Part shown: in pieces, positions 1 through 10,892 of the stretch
How the letters are laid out: each line of letters begins with the position of its first letter
How positions within the stretch are numbered: the first letter of the stretch is position 1
Source of the DNA: Cavia porcellus
Lineage: Eukaryota; Chordata; Mammalia; Rodentia; Caviidae
Length of the DNA stretch: 64,000 nucleotides
Reading direction: 5' to 3'
Assembly: GCF_034190915.1 (NCBI RefSeq)
Contig: NW_026947547.1
Location: 887,001-951,000 of the forward strand
Notes under the pieces: model-generated
The model's database searches: none
What the model was told of the DNA's origin: nothing
Seen by the model: the letters and a program-made list of their open reading frames with translations, nothing else
Program-made: the position numbers and the translations under genes

Positions 1-398
1 GGGTTAGGGTTAGGATTAGGGGTTAGGGTTAGGGTTCGGGTTAGGGTTGGGTTAGGGTAAGTGTTAGGGTGAGGGTTAGGGTTCGGGTTAGGGTTAGGTT
101 TAGGGGTCAGTGTTAGGGTTAGCGTTAGGCTTACAGCTAGGGTTAGGATGAGAGATAGGATTAGGTTTAGTGTTATTGTTAGGTTTAGGGTTGGGTTAGG
201 TTTTATTGTTTAGGTTAGGGTTATGTTTAGGCTTTGGGTTAGGGTCAGGGTTAGGGTTAGGTTTAGCGTTGGGTTAGGGTTAGGGTCAGGGTTAGGGTTA
301 GTGTTAGGGTTAGGGTTAGGTGTTAGGGATAGGATTAGGGTTAGGTTTAGGGTTGAGTTAGGGTTAACCTTAGGGTAAGTGTAGCGGTAAGATTAGGG

Positions 399-408
399 TA
401 CTCTTATC
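399..408 (+). repeat. TACTCTTATC landmark word, 30 sites
   Basis: This ten-base word departs completely from the hexamer pattern but is perfectly kept. It occurs at 399, 3154, 4030, 6785, 7661, 10415, 11291, 14045, 14921, 17664, 18540, 21294, 22170, 24909, 27219, 28337, 30205, 32130, 35095, 38484, 41549, 42877, 45944, 48424, 51491, 52934, 55188, 59108, 61387 and 62843. It is followed by (A/G)TTAG and usually GGTTATGGTTATGG. Spacing alternates 2755/876 in the array and is irregular beyond about 25 kb. No function is known to me. Confidence 0.9.
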
Positions 409-483
409 GTTAGGGTTATGGTTATGGTTAGGGTTAGGGTTCGTGTTGGGTTAGGTTTAGGGTTAGGGTTAGGGTTGGGTTAG

Positions 484-537
484 GTTTGCTGTTTGGGTTG
501 TGGTTCAGGTTGGGGTTGGGGTTGGGTTTGTGTTTAA
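484..537 (+). repeat. T/G-rich block with TTGGGG units
   Basis: About 50 bases almost free of A include GCTGTTTGGGTTGTGG and two perfect TTGGGG hexamers at 510-521. The block recurs in every 882 bp sub-module. A related form (GCTGTTGG...TTCCGG or TTCAGG) appears in the 744 bp sub-module, and another (GTTGTGGTTCAGGTTGGGG) follows most TACTCTTATC sites in the right half. TTGGGG is a known variant in proximal telomere tracts. The copies at 52,990-53,050 and 62,920-62,945 are internally shortened. Confidence 0.8.
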
Positions 538-1316
538 GGTTAGGGTTAGGTTTAGGGTTAGGTTTAGTGTAGGGATAGGGTTAGGGATAGGGTTAGGGTT
601 GGGTTAGTGTTAGGGTTAGGGATAGGTTTTGGGTTGGGTTAGGTTAGGGTTTGCGGTTGTGTTTCGGTTTGGGGTTGGCATTGGGATTTAGGTTAGGGTA
701 AGTGCTAGGGTTAGGGCTAGGGTTAGGGTTAGGTTTGGTTAGGGTTGGTTAGGCTTAGTTTTAGGGTTAGGGTTAGCATTAGGCTTAGGGTTAGGGTAAG
801 GCTTAGGGTTAGAGTTACGGTTTGGATTATTGTTAGGGTTAGGGTTGAGTTAGGGTAAGTGTTAGGGTTAGGGTTAGGGTTCGAGTTAGCGTTAGGATTA
901 GGGGTTACGGTTAGGGTTAGGATTAGGGTTAGGGTTGGGTTAGGGTTAGGGTTAGGGTCAGGGTTAGCGTTAGTCTTAGAGCTAGGGTTAGGATTAGAGA
1001 TAGGATTATGTTTAGTGATAGTGTTAGGGTTAGGGTTGTGTTAGGTTTTATTGTTTGGGTTAGGGTTAGGGTTAGGCTTTGGGTTAGGGTCAGGTTTAGG
1101 ATTAGGGTTAACATTGGGGTAGGGTTAAGGTCAGGGTTAGGGTTAGTGTTAGGTTTAGGGTTAAGGGTTAGGGTTAGGGTTAGGGTTAGGTTTGGGTTAG
1201 GGTTAGCCTTAGGGTTAGGGTTAGGTTTAGTGATGGTTAGGGTTGGTTAGGGGTAAGCTTAAGGTTAGTGGTACGGTTACATTTAGGTTTAGTTTAGGGT
1301 TAGGGTTAGGTTGAGG

Positions 1317-1340
1317 TTTAGGTTTAGGTTTAGGTTTAGG
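1317..1340 (+). repeat. Pure (TTTAGG)4 variant run
   Basis: There are four perfect TTTAGG hexamers in a row, preceded by GGTTGAGG. The run recurs once per 3.63 kb unit, cut to three hexamers in copies 5 to 7 (near 15,836) by a GAGGGTTAGG change. It returns in the right half near 30,573, 35,452, 53,286, 55,558, 59,466 and 63,177. A locally homogeneous variant hexamer suggests slippage expansion that was later frozen and copied with the unit. Confidence 0.8.
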
Positions 1341-1649
1341 GTTAGAGTTTGGGTTAATGTAGGAATAGAATTAAGGTTGGGTTGGGTTAGGGATAGGGTT
1401 AAGTTTATGGTTAGCATTAGGTTTAGGAGTTAGGGTTAGTTGTTAGGCTTTGTGTTAGGGTTAGGTATAGGGTTTCATTAGGTTTAGGGTTAGGGTTAGG
1501 CTTAGCATAAGTGTTAGTTTTAGGTTTAGTGTTAGAGTTAGGGTGAGGGTTTAGGGTTGGGTTTAGGGTTAGGGTTAGTGTTAGTTTTAGGGTTAGGTGT
1601 TAGGTTTAGAGTTAGGGTTAGTGTTGGGTTAGGGTTAGGCTTAGGGTTA

Positions 1650-2435
1650 GGGTTAGGTTTAGTGTTGGTTAGGGTTCGTTAGGGATAGGGTTATGGTTAG
1701 GCTCACAGTTAGGTTTAGATTAGGGTTCAGGTTAGGCTTAGGGTTAGGGTTACGGTTGGGATTAGAGTTAAGGTTGGTTCGGTTTATAGTTACGGTTAGG
1801 TTTATGGTCATCATTATGTTTAGGTGTTAGGGTTAGGGTTAGTGTTTGGGTTAGGGTTCGGGTTAGGGTTGGGTTCGGTTTCGGGTTAGGGTTAGGTTTA
1901 GAGTTGGGTTAGGTTTAGAATTAAGGTTGGGTTAGGGTTAGGGTTAGGGTTAGCATTAAGCTTAGGGTTAACTTTTGGGTTAGGGTTAGATTAGTGTTAG
2001 GCTTAGAGTTAGGGTTAGCGTTACATTTAGTGTTGGATTAGGTGTAAGTTTAGAGTTAGGGTTAGGGTTAGGGTTAGGGTTAGGCTTTGGGTTAGGGTTA
2101 GGTTTAGTGTTGGTTAGGGTTCGTTAGGGATAGGGTTATGGTTAGGCTTACAGTTAGGTTTAGATTAGGGTTCAGGTTAGGCTTAGGGTTAGGGTTACGG
2201 TTGGGATTAGAGTTAATGTTGGTTCGGGTTATGGTTAGCGTTAGGTTTATGGTCATCATTATGTTTAGGTGTTAGGGTTAGGGTTAGTGTTTGGGTTAGG
2301 GTTAGGGTTAGGGTTGGGTTCGGTTTCGCGTTAGGGTTAGGTTTAGGGTTGGGTTAGGTTTAGAATTAAGGTTGGGTTAGGGTTAGGGTTAGGGTTAGCG
2401 TTAAGGTTAGGGTTAACTTTTGGGTTAGGGTTAGT
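1650..2435 (+). repeat. Internal direct duplication, 445 bp period
   Basis: About 340 bases at 1650-1990 recur at 2095-2435. Both contain GGTTCGTTAGGG, a GGTTAGGCT(C/T)ACAG word, GATTAGAGTTAA, GTCATCATTATG (1807 and 2252) and TTAACTTTTGGG (about 1969 and 2414), all at an offset of 445. About 100 bases between the two copies, including a GCTTAGAG word and a TACATTTAGTGTTGG word, are not duplicated. The arrangement repeats in every unit, so it predates array amplification. Confidence 0.85.
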
Positions 2436-2900
2436 GTTTGGGTTATTGTTAGGGTTAGGGTTGGGTTCGGTTTCGGGTTAGGGTTAGGATGAGAGATAGG
2501 ATTAGGTTTAGTGTTATTGTTAGGTTTAGGGTTGGGTTAGGTTTTATTGTTTAGGTTAGGGTTAGGCTTTGGGTTAGGGTCAGGGTTAGGGTTAATTTAG
2601 CGTTGGGTTAGGGTTAGGGTCAGGGTTAGGGTTAGTGTTAGGGTTAGGGTTAGGGGTTAGGGTTAGGGTTAGGGTTAGGGTTAGGGTTAGGGTTTGGGTT
2701 AGGGTTAGGTTTGAGTTAGGGTTAACCTTAGGGTTAGGGTTAGGTTTAGTGATGGTTAGGGTTGGTTAGGGTTAGGGTTAGCATTAGGCTTAGGGTTAGG
2801 GTAAGGCTTAGGATTAGAGTTACTGTTTGGGTTAGTGTTAGGGTTAGGGTTGGTTTAGGGTAAGTGTTGGGGTTAGGTTTAAGGTTCGAGTTAGTGTTAC

Positions 2901-3644
2901 GATTAGGGGTTAGGATTAGGGTTAGGGTTAGGGTTGGGTTAGGGTTAGGGTCAGGGTTAGCGTTAGGCTTAGAGCTAGGGTTAGGATTAGAGATAGGATT
3001 AGGTTTAGTGTTAGTGTTAGGGTTAGGGTTGGGTTAGGTTTTATTGTTTGGGTTAGGGTTAGGGTTAGGCTTTGGGTTAGGTTCAGGGTTACGATTAGGG
3101 TTAGCGTTGGGTTAGGGTTAGGGTCAGGTTTAGGGTTAGTGTTAGGGTTAGGGTACTCTTATCATTAGGGTTATGGTTATGGTTAGGGTTTGGGTTCGTG
3201 TTGGGTTAGGTTTAGGGTTAGGTTTAGGGTTGGGTTAGGGTTGCTGTTGGGATTGTGGTTCCGGTTGGGGTTTGGGATTGGGTTTGGCTTTAAGGTTAGG
3301 GTTAGGTTTAGGGTTAGGTTTAGGGTAGGTTTAGGGTTAGGGATAGGGTTAGGGTTGCGTTAGTGTTAGGGTTAGGGATAGGTTTAGGTTTGGGTTAGTG
3401 TAGGGTTTGCGGTTGTGTTTTGGTTTGGGGTTGGCGCTGGGGTTTTGGTTAGGATAAGTGCTAGGGTTAGGGTTAGGGTTAGGTTTGGTTAGGGTTGGTT
3501 AGGCTTAGTGCTAGGGTAGGGTTAGCGTTAGGCTTAGGGTTAGGGTAAGGCTTAGGTTTAGGGTTATGGTTTGGTTTAGTTTTAGTGTTAGTGTTGTGTT
3601 AGGGTAAGTGTTAGGCTTAGTTTTAGGGTTCGGGTTAGGGTTAG
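2901..3644 (+). repeat. Sub-module of 744 bp, adjacent relative of the 882 bp sub-module
   Basis: It runs from GATTAGGGGT at 2901 to the same anchor at 3645, directly abutting the 882 bp sub-module of the next unit. The two share word order, so TACTCTTATC sites alternate at 2755 and 876 bp along the array (399, 3154, 4030, 6785, 7661 and so on). The most likely reading is an old tandem duplication that was then amplified as part of the 3.63 kb unit. Confidence 0.75.
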
Positions 3645-6600
3645 GATTAGGGGTTAGGGTTAGGGTTCGGGTTAGGGTTGGGTTAGGGTAAGTGTTAGGG
3701 TGAGGGTTAGGGTTCGGGTTAGGGTTAGGTTTAGGGGTCAGTGTTAGGGTTAGCGTTAGGCTTACAGCTAGGGTTAGGATGAGAGATAGGATTAGGTTTA
3801 GTGTTATTGTTAGGTTTAGGGTTGGGTTAGGTTTTATTGTTTAGGTTAGGGTTATGTTTAGGCTTTGGGTTAGGGTCAGGGTTAGGGTTAGGTTTAGCGT
3901 TGGGTTAGGGTTAGGGTCAGGGTTAGGGTTAGTGTTAGGGTTAGGGTTAGGTGTTAGGGATAGGATTAGGGTTAGGTTTAGGGTTGAGTTAGGGTTAACC
4001 TTAGGGTAAGTGTAGCGGTAAGATTAGGGTACTCTTATCGTTAGGGTTATGGTTATGGTTAGGGTTAGGGTTCGTGTTGGGTTAGGTTTAGGGTTAGGGT
4101 TAGGGTTGGGTTAGGTTTGCTGTTTGGGTTGTGGTTCAGGTTGGGGTTGGGGTTGGGTTTGTGTTTAAGGTTAGGGTTAGGGTTAGGGTTAGGTTTAGTG
4201 TAGGGATAGGGTTAGGGATAGGGTTAGGGTTGGGTTAGTGTTAGGGTTAGGGATAGGTTTTGGGTTGGGTTAGGTTAGGGTTTGCGGTTGTGTTTCGGTT
4301 TGGGGTTGGCATTGGGATTTAGGTTAGGGTAAGTGCTAGGGTTAGGGCTAGGGTTAGGGTTAGGTTTGGTTAGGGTTGGTTAGGCTTAGTTTTAGGGTTA
4401 GGGTTAGCATTAGGCTTAGGGTTAGGGTAAGGCTTAGGGTTAGAGTTACGGTTTGGATTATTGTTAGGGTTAGGGTTGAGTTAGGGTAAGTGTTAGGGTT
4501 AGGGTTAGGGTTCGAGTTAGCGTTAGGATTAGGGGTTACGGTTAGGGTTAGGATTAGGGTTAGGGTTGGGTTAGGGTTAGGGTTAGGGTCAGGGTTAGCG
4601 TTAGTCTTAGAGCTAGGGTTAGGATTAGAGATAGGATTATGTTTAGTGATAGTGTTAGGGTTAGGGTTGTGTTAGGTTTTATTGTTTGGGTTAGGGTTAG
4701 GGTTAGGCTTTGGGTTAGGGTCAGGTTTAGGATTAGGGTTAACATTGGGGTAGGGTTAAGGTCAGGGTTAGGGTTAGTGTTAGGTTTAGGGTTAAGGGTT
4801 AGGGTTAGGGTTAGGGTTAGGTTTGGGTTAGGGTTAGCCTTAGGGTTAGGGTTAGGTTTAGTGATGGTTAGGGTTGGTTAGGGGTAAGCTTAAGGTTAGT
4901 GGTACGGTTACATTTAGGTTTAGTTTAGGGTTAGGGTTAGGTTGAGGTTTAGGTTTAGGTTTAGGTTTAGGGTTAGAGTTTGGGTTAATGTAGGAATAGA
5001 ATTAAGGTTGGGTTGGGTTAGGGATAGGGTTAAGTTTATGGTTAGCATTAGGTTTAGGAGTTAGGGTTAGTTGTTAGGCTTTGTGTTAGGGTTAGGTATA
5101 GGGTTTCATTAGGTTTAGGGTTAGGGTTAGGCTTAGCATAAGTGTTAGTTTTAGGTTTAGTGTTAGAGTTAGGGTGAGGGTTTAGGGTTGGGTTTAGGGT
5201 TAGGGTTAGTGTTAGTTTTAGGGTTAGGTGTTAGGTTTAGAGTTAGGGTTAGTGTTGGGTTAGGGTTAGGCTTAGGGTTAGGGTTAGGTTTAGTGTTGGT
5301 TAGGGTTCGTTAGGGATAGGGTTATGGTTAGGCTCACAGTTAGGTTTAGATTAGGGTTCAGGTTAGGCTTAGGGTTAGGGTTACGGTTGGGATTAGAGTT
5401 AAGGTTGGTTCGGGTTATAGTTACGGTTAGGTTTATGGTCATCATTATGTTTAGGTGTTAGGGTTAGGGTTAGTGTTTGGGTTAGGGTTCGGGTTAGGGT
5501 TGGGTTCGGTTTCGGGTTAGGGTTAGGTTTAGAGTTGGGTTAGGTTTAGAATTAAGGTTGGGTTAGGGTTAGGGTTAGGGTTAGCATTAAGCTTAGGGTT
5601 AACTTTTGGGTTAGGGTTAGATTAGTGTTAGGCTTAGAGTTAGGGTTAGCGTTACATTTAGTGTTGGATTAGGTGTAAGTTTAGAGTTAGGGTTAGGGTT
5701 AGGGTTAGGGTTAGGCTTTGGGTTAGGGTTAGGTTTAGTGTTGGTTAGGGTTCGTTAGGGATAGGGTTATGGTTAGGCTTACAGTTAGGTTTAGATTAGG
5801 GTTCAGGTTAGGCTTAGGGTTAGGGTTACGGTTGGGATTAGAGTTAATGTTGGTTCGGGTTATGGTTAGCGTTAGGTTTATGGTCATCATTATGTTTAGG
5901 TGTTAGGGTTAGGGTTAGTGTTTGGGTTAGGGTTAGGGTTAGGGTTGGGTTCGGTTTCGCGTTAGGGTTAGGTTTAGGGTTGGGTTAGGTTTAGAATTAA
6001 GGTTGGGTTAGGGTTAGGGTTAGGGTTAGCGTTAAGGTTAGGGTTAACTTTTGGGTTAGGGTTAGTGTTTGGGTTATTGTTAGGGTTAGGGTTGGGTTCG
6101 GTTTCGGGTTAGGGTTAGGATGAGAGATAGGATTAGGTTTAGTGTTATTGTTAGGTTTAGGGTTGGGTTAGGTTTTATTGTTTAGGTTAGGGTTAGGCTT
6201 TGGGTTAGGGTCAGGGTTAGGGTTAATTTAGCGTTGGGTTAGGGTTAGGGTCAGGGTTAGGGTTAGTGTTAGGGTTAGGGTTAGGGGTTAGGGTTAGGGT
6301 TAGGGTTAGGGTTAGGGTTAGGGTTTGGGTTAGGGTTAGGTTTGAGTTAGGGTTAACCTTAGGGTTAGGGTTAGGTTTAGTGATGGTTAGGGTTGGTTAG
6401 GGTTAGGGTTAGCATTAGGCTTAGGGTTAGGGTAAGGCTTAGGATTAGAGTTACTGTTTGGGTTAGTGTTAGGGTTAGGGTTGGTTTAGGGTAAGTGTTG
6501 GGGTTAGGTTTAAGGTTCGAGTTAGTGTTACGATTAGGGGTTAGGATTAGGGTTAGGGTTAGGGTTGGGTTAGGGTTAGGGTCAGGGTTAGCGTTAGGCT

Positions 6601-7262
6601 TAGAGCTAGGGTTAGGATTAGAGATAGGATTAGGTTTAGTGTTAGTGTTAGGGTTAGGGTTGGGTTAGGTTTTATTGTTTGGGTTAGGGTTAGGGTTAGG
6701 CTTTGGGTTAGGTTCAGGGTTACGATTAGGGTTAGCGTTGGGTTAGGGTTAGGGTCAGGTTTAGGGTTAGTGTTAGGGTTAGGGTACTCTTATCATTAGG
6801 GTTATGGTTATGGTTAGGGTTTGGGTTCGTGTTGGGTTAGGTTTAGGGTTAGGTTTAGGGTTGGGTTAGGGTTGCTGTTGGGATTGTGGTTCCGGTTGGG
6901 GTTTGGGATTGGGTTTGGCTTTAAGGTTAGGGTTAGGTTTAGGGTTAGGTTTAGGGTAGGTTTAGGGTTAGGGATAGGGTTAGGGTTGCGTTAGTGTTAG
7001 GGTTAGGGATAGGTTTAGGTTTGGGTTAGTGTAGGGTTTGCGGTTGTGTTTTGGTTTGGGGTTGGCGCTGGGGTTTTGGTTAGGATAAGTGCTAGGGTTA
7101 GGGTTAGGGTTAGGTTTGGTTAGGGTTGGTTAGGCTTAGTGCTAGGGTAGGGTTAGCGTTAGGCTTAGGGTTAGGGTAAGGCTTAGGTTTAGGGTTATGG
7201 TTTGGTTTAGTTTTAGTGTTAGTGTTGTGTTAGGGTAAGTGTTAGGCTTAGTTTTAGGGTTC
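3632..7262 (+). repeat. 3.63 kb unit, copy 2
   Basis: It has the same length as copy 1 (3631 bp) and differs by only a few substitutions that I could see. Landmarks repeat at +3631: TACTCTTATC at 4030 and 6785. With copy 1 it shares the AAGGTCAGG variant near 4758 and TTTAGAGTTGGG near 5530. Near 4170-4190 it carries three plain TTAGGG units where copy 1 has a TTTAGGG, a state shared with copies 3 and 4. Confidence 0.93.
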
Positions 7263-10200
7263 GGGTTAGGGTTAGGATTAGGGGTTAGGGTTAGGGTTCG
7301 GGTTAGGGTTGGGTTAGGGTAAGTGTTAGGGTGAGGGTTAGGGTTCGGGTTAGGGTTAGGTTTAGGGGTCAGTGTTAGGGTTAGCGTTAGGCTTACAGCT
7401 AGGGTTAGGATGAGAGATAGGATTAGGTTTAGTGTTATTGTTAGGTTTAGGGTTGGGTTAGGTTTTATTGTTTAGGTTAGGGTTATGTTTAGGCTTTGGG
7501 TTAGGGTCAGGGTTAGGGTTAGGTTTAGCGTTGGGTTAGGGTTAGGGTCAGGGTTAGGGTTAGTGTTAGGGTTAGGGTTAGGTGTTAGGGATAGGATTAG
7601 GGTTAGGTTTAGGGTTGAGTTAGGGTTAACCTTAGGGTAAGTGTAGCGGTAAGATTAGGGTACTCTTATCGTTAGGGTTATGGTTATGGTTAGGGTTAGG
7701 GTTCGTGTTGGGTTAGGTTTAGGGTTAGGGTTAGGGTTGGGTTAGGTTTGCTGTTTGGGTTGTGGTTCAGGTTGGGGTTGGGGTTGGGTTTGTGTTTAAG
7801 GTTAGGGTTAGGGTTAGGGTTAGGTTTAGTGTAGGGATAGGGTTAGGGATAGGGTTAGGGTTGGGTTAGTGTTAGGGTTAGGGATAGGTTTTGGGTTGGG
7901 TTAGGTTAGGGTTTGCGGTTGTGTTTCGGTTTGGGGTTGGCATTGGGATTTAGGTTAGGGTAAGTGCTAGGGTTAGGGCTAGGGTTAGGGTTAGGTTTGG
8001 TTAGGGTTGGTTAGGCTTAGTTTTAGGGTTAGGGTTAGCATTAGGCTTAGGGTTAGGGTGAGGCTTAGGGTTAGAGTTACGGTTTGGATTATTGTTAGGG
8101 TTAGGGTTGAGTTAGGGTAAGTGTTAGGGTTAGGGTTAGGGTTCGAGTTAGCGTTAGGATTAGGGGTTACGGTTAGGGTTAGGATTAGGGTTAGGGTTGG
8201 GTTAGGGTTAGGGTTAGGGTCAGGGTTAGCGTTAGTCTTAGAGCTAGGGTTAGGATTAGAGATAGGATTATGTTTAGTGATAGTGTTAGGGTTAGGGTTG
8301 TGTTAGGTTTTATTGTTTGGGTTAGGGTTAGGGTTAGGCTTTGGGTTAGGGTCAGGTTTAGGATTAGGGTTAACATTGGGGTAGGGTTAGGGTCAGGGTT
8401 AGGGTTAGTGTTAGGTTTAGGGTTAAGGGTTAGGGTTAGGGTTAGGGTTAGGTTTGGGTTAGGGTTAGCCTTAGGGTTAGGGTTAGGTTTAGTGATGGTT
8501 AGGGTTGGTTAGGGGTAAGCTTAAGGTTAGTGGTACGGTTACATTTAGGTTTAGTTTAGGGTTAGGGTTAGGTTGAGGTTTAGGTTTAGGTTTAGGTTTA
8601 GGGTTAGAGTTTGGGTTAATGTAGGAATAGAATTAAGGTTGGGTTGGGTTAGGGATAGGGTTAAGTTTATGGTTAGCATTAGGTTTAGGAGTTAGGGTTA
8701 GTTGTTAGGCTTTGTGTTAGGGTTAGGTATAGGGTTTCATTAGGTTTAGGGTTAGGGTTAGGCTTAGCATAAGTGTTAGTTTTAGGTTTAGTGTTAGAGT
8801 TAGGGTGAGGGTTTAGGGTTGGGTTTAGGGTTAGGGTTAGTGTTAGTTTTAGGGTTAGGTGTTAGGTTTAGAGTTAGGGTTAGTGTTGGGTTAGGGTTAG
8901 GCTTAGGGTTAGGGTTAGGTTTAGTGTTGGTTAGGGTTCGTTAGGGATAGGGTTATGGTTAGGCTCACAGTTAGGTTTAGATTAGGGTTCAGGTTAGGCT
9001 TAGGGTTAGGGTTACGGTTGGGATTAGAGTTAAGGTTGGTTCGGGTTATAGTTACGGTTAGGTTTATGGTCATCATTATGTTTAGGTGTTAGGGTTAGGG
9101 TTAGTGTTTGGGTTAGGGTTCGGGTTAGGGTTGGGTTCGGTTTCGGGTTAGGGTTAGGTTTAGGGTTGGGTTAGGTTTAGAATTAAGGTTGGGTTAGGGT
9201 TAGGGTTAGGGTTAGCATTAAGCTTAGGGTTAACTTTTGGGTTAGGGTTAGATTAGTGTTAGGCTTAGAGTTAGGGTTAGCGTTACATTTAGTGTTGGAT
9301 TAGGTGTAAGTTTAGAGTTAGGGTTAGGGTTAGGGTTAGGGTTAGGCTTTGGGTTAGGGTTAGGTTTAGTGTTGGTTAGGGTTCGTTAGGGATAGGGTTA
9401 TGGTTAGGCTTACAGTTAGGTTTAGATTAGGGTTCAGGTTAGGCTTAGGGTTAGGGTTACGGTTGGGATTAGAGTTAATGTTGGTTCGGGTTATGGTTAG
9501 CGTTAGGTTTATGGTCATCATTATGTTTAGGTGTTAGGGTTAGGGTTAGTGTTTGGGTTAGGGTTAGGGTTAGGGTTGGGTTCGGTTTCGCGTTAGGGTT
9601 AGGTTTAGGGTTGGGTTAGGTTTAGAATTAAGGTTGGGTTAGGGTTAGGGTTAGGGTTAGCGTTAAGGTTAGGGTTAACTTTTGGGTTAGGGTTAGTGTT
9701 TGGGTTATGGTTAGGGTTAGGGTTGGGTTCGGTTTCGGGTTAGGGTTAGGATGAGAGATAGGATTAGGTTTAGTGTTATTGTTAGGTTTAGGGTTGGGTT
9801 AGGTTTTATTGTTTAGGTTAGGGTTAGGCTTTGGGTTAGGGTCAGGGTTAGGGTTAATTTAGCGTTGGGTTAGGGTTAGGGTCAGGGTTATTGTTAGTGT
9901 TAGGGTTAGGGTTAGGGTCAGGGTTATTGTTAGTGTTAGGGTTAGGGTTAGGGTTTGGGTTAGGGTTAGGTTTGAGTTAGGGTTAACCTTAGGGTTAGGG
10001 TTAGGTTTAGTGATGGTTAGGGTTGGTTAGGGTTAGGGTTAGCATTAGGCTTAGGGTTAGGGTAAGGCTTAGGATTAGAGTTACTGTTTGGGTTAGTGTT
10101 AGGGTTAGGGTTGGTTTAGTGTAAGTGTTGGGGTTAGGTTTAAGGTTCGAGTTAGTGTTACGATTAGGGGTTAGGATTAGGGTTAGGGTTAGGGTTGGGT

Positions 10201-10892
10201 TAGGGTTAGGGTCAGGGTTAGCGTTAGGCTTAGAGCTAGGGTTAGGATTAGAGATAGGATTAGGTTTAGTGTTAGTGTTAGGGTTAGGGTTGGGTTAGGT
10301 TTTATTGTTTGGGTTAGGGTTAGGGTTAGGCTTTGGGTTAGGTTCAGGGTTACGATTAGGGTTAGCGTTGGGTTAGCGTTAGGGTCAGGTTTAGGGTTAG
10401 TGTTAGGGTTAGGGTACTCTTATCATTAGGGTTATGGTTATGGTTAGGGTTAGGGTTCGTGTTGGGTTAGGTTTAGGATTAGGTTTAGGGTTGGGTTAGG
10501 GTTGCTGTTGGGATTGTGGTTCCGGTTGGGGTTTGGGATTGGGTTTGGCTTTAAGGTTAGGGTTAGGTTTAGGGTTAGGTTTAGGGTAGGTTTAGGGTTA
10601 GGGATAGGGTTAGGGTTGCGTTAGTGTTAGGGTTAGGGATAGGTTTAGGTTTGGGTTAGTGTAGGGTTTGCGGTTGTGTTTTGGTTTGGGGTTGGCGCTG
10701 GGGTTTTGGTTAGGATAAGTGCTAGGGTTAGGGTTAGGGTTAGGTTTGGTTAGGGTTGGTTAGGCTTAGTGCTAGGGTAGGGTTAGCGTTAGGCTTAGGG
10801 TTAGGGTAAGGCTTAGGTTTAGGGTTATGGTTTGGTTTAGTTTTAGTGTTAGTGTTGTGTTAGGGTAAGTGTTAGGCTTAGTTTTAGGGTTC
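7263..10892 (+). repeat. 3.63 kb unit, copy 3
   Basis: It is 3630 bp long, with TACTCTTATC at 7661 and 10415. Together with copy 4 it carries a private change at 9881-9952: a 36 bp tandem duplication replaces the run of plain TTAGGG units found in copies 1 and 2. It also has ATGGTTAGGG near 9707 where copies 1 and 2 have ATTGTTAGGG. Confidence 0.93.
9881..9952 (+). repeat. 36 bp tandem duplication private to copies 3 and 4
   Basis: A 36-base segment starting GTCAGGGTTATTGTTAG is present twice, at 9881 and 9917. The duplicated length is exactly six hexamers and keeps the overall unit length. The same event is at 13511-13582 in copy 4. Copies 1, 2, 5 and 6 have plain TTAGGG repeats here. It is a good genetic marker for the relationship of copies 3 and 4. 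Confidence 0.85.

Larger units (their letters stand above)
14..895 (+). repeat. Sub-module of 882 bp within the 3.63 kb unit
   Basis: It is bounded by the GATTAGGGGT anchor at 14 and 896 and recurs in every unit. It resembles the 744 bp sub-module at 2901-3644: both have TTTTATTGTTT, TACTCTTATC, the T/G block, a TTTGCGGTTGTG word and a final GGGTAAGTG stretch in the same order. The longer version contains about 83 extra bases just before TACTCTTATC, roughly 315-398, including GTTAACCTTAGG and TGTAGCGGTAAG. Confidence 0.75.
1..3631 (+). repeat. 3.63 kb unit, copy 1 (reference copy)
   Basis: This is the reference unit; its cut point is arbitrary because the window begins there. The anchor GATTAGGGGT at 14, 896 and 2901 divides it into segments of 882, 2005 and 744 bp. 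Landmarks are TTTTATTGTTT at 201, 1046, 2542 and 3039, TACTCTTATC at 399 and 3154, and GTCATCATT at 1807 and 2252. A T/G-only block lies at 484-537 and a pure TTTAGG run at 1317-1340. Copy 1 shares several variants only with copy 2, for example TTTAGAGTTGGG near 1887. Around 547-560, however, it matches copies 5 to 7. Confidence 0.93.

Noticed and set aside
859..1044. 61-residue Leu-Gly-rich reading frame, repeated in every unit
   Set aside because: It starts at GTG, and its content is the Leu-Gly reading of TTAGGG. Composition follows directly from the repeat, with no domain or start context, so it is not annotated as a gene.
929..1114. Minus-strand 61-residue Leu-Thr-rich frame, also at 4560, 8191 and 11821
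   Set aside because: It is the CTAACC reading of the same repeat on the opposite strand. It disappears in some near-identical units, so there is no sign of selection to keep it.
2116..2260. Long terminal repeat or transposon ends at the 445 bp duplication
   Set aside because: There is no target-site duplication, no terminal inverted repeats and no coding potential, and both copies are made of the same hexamers as the surroundings.
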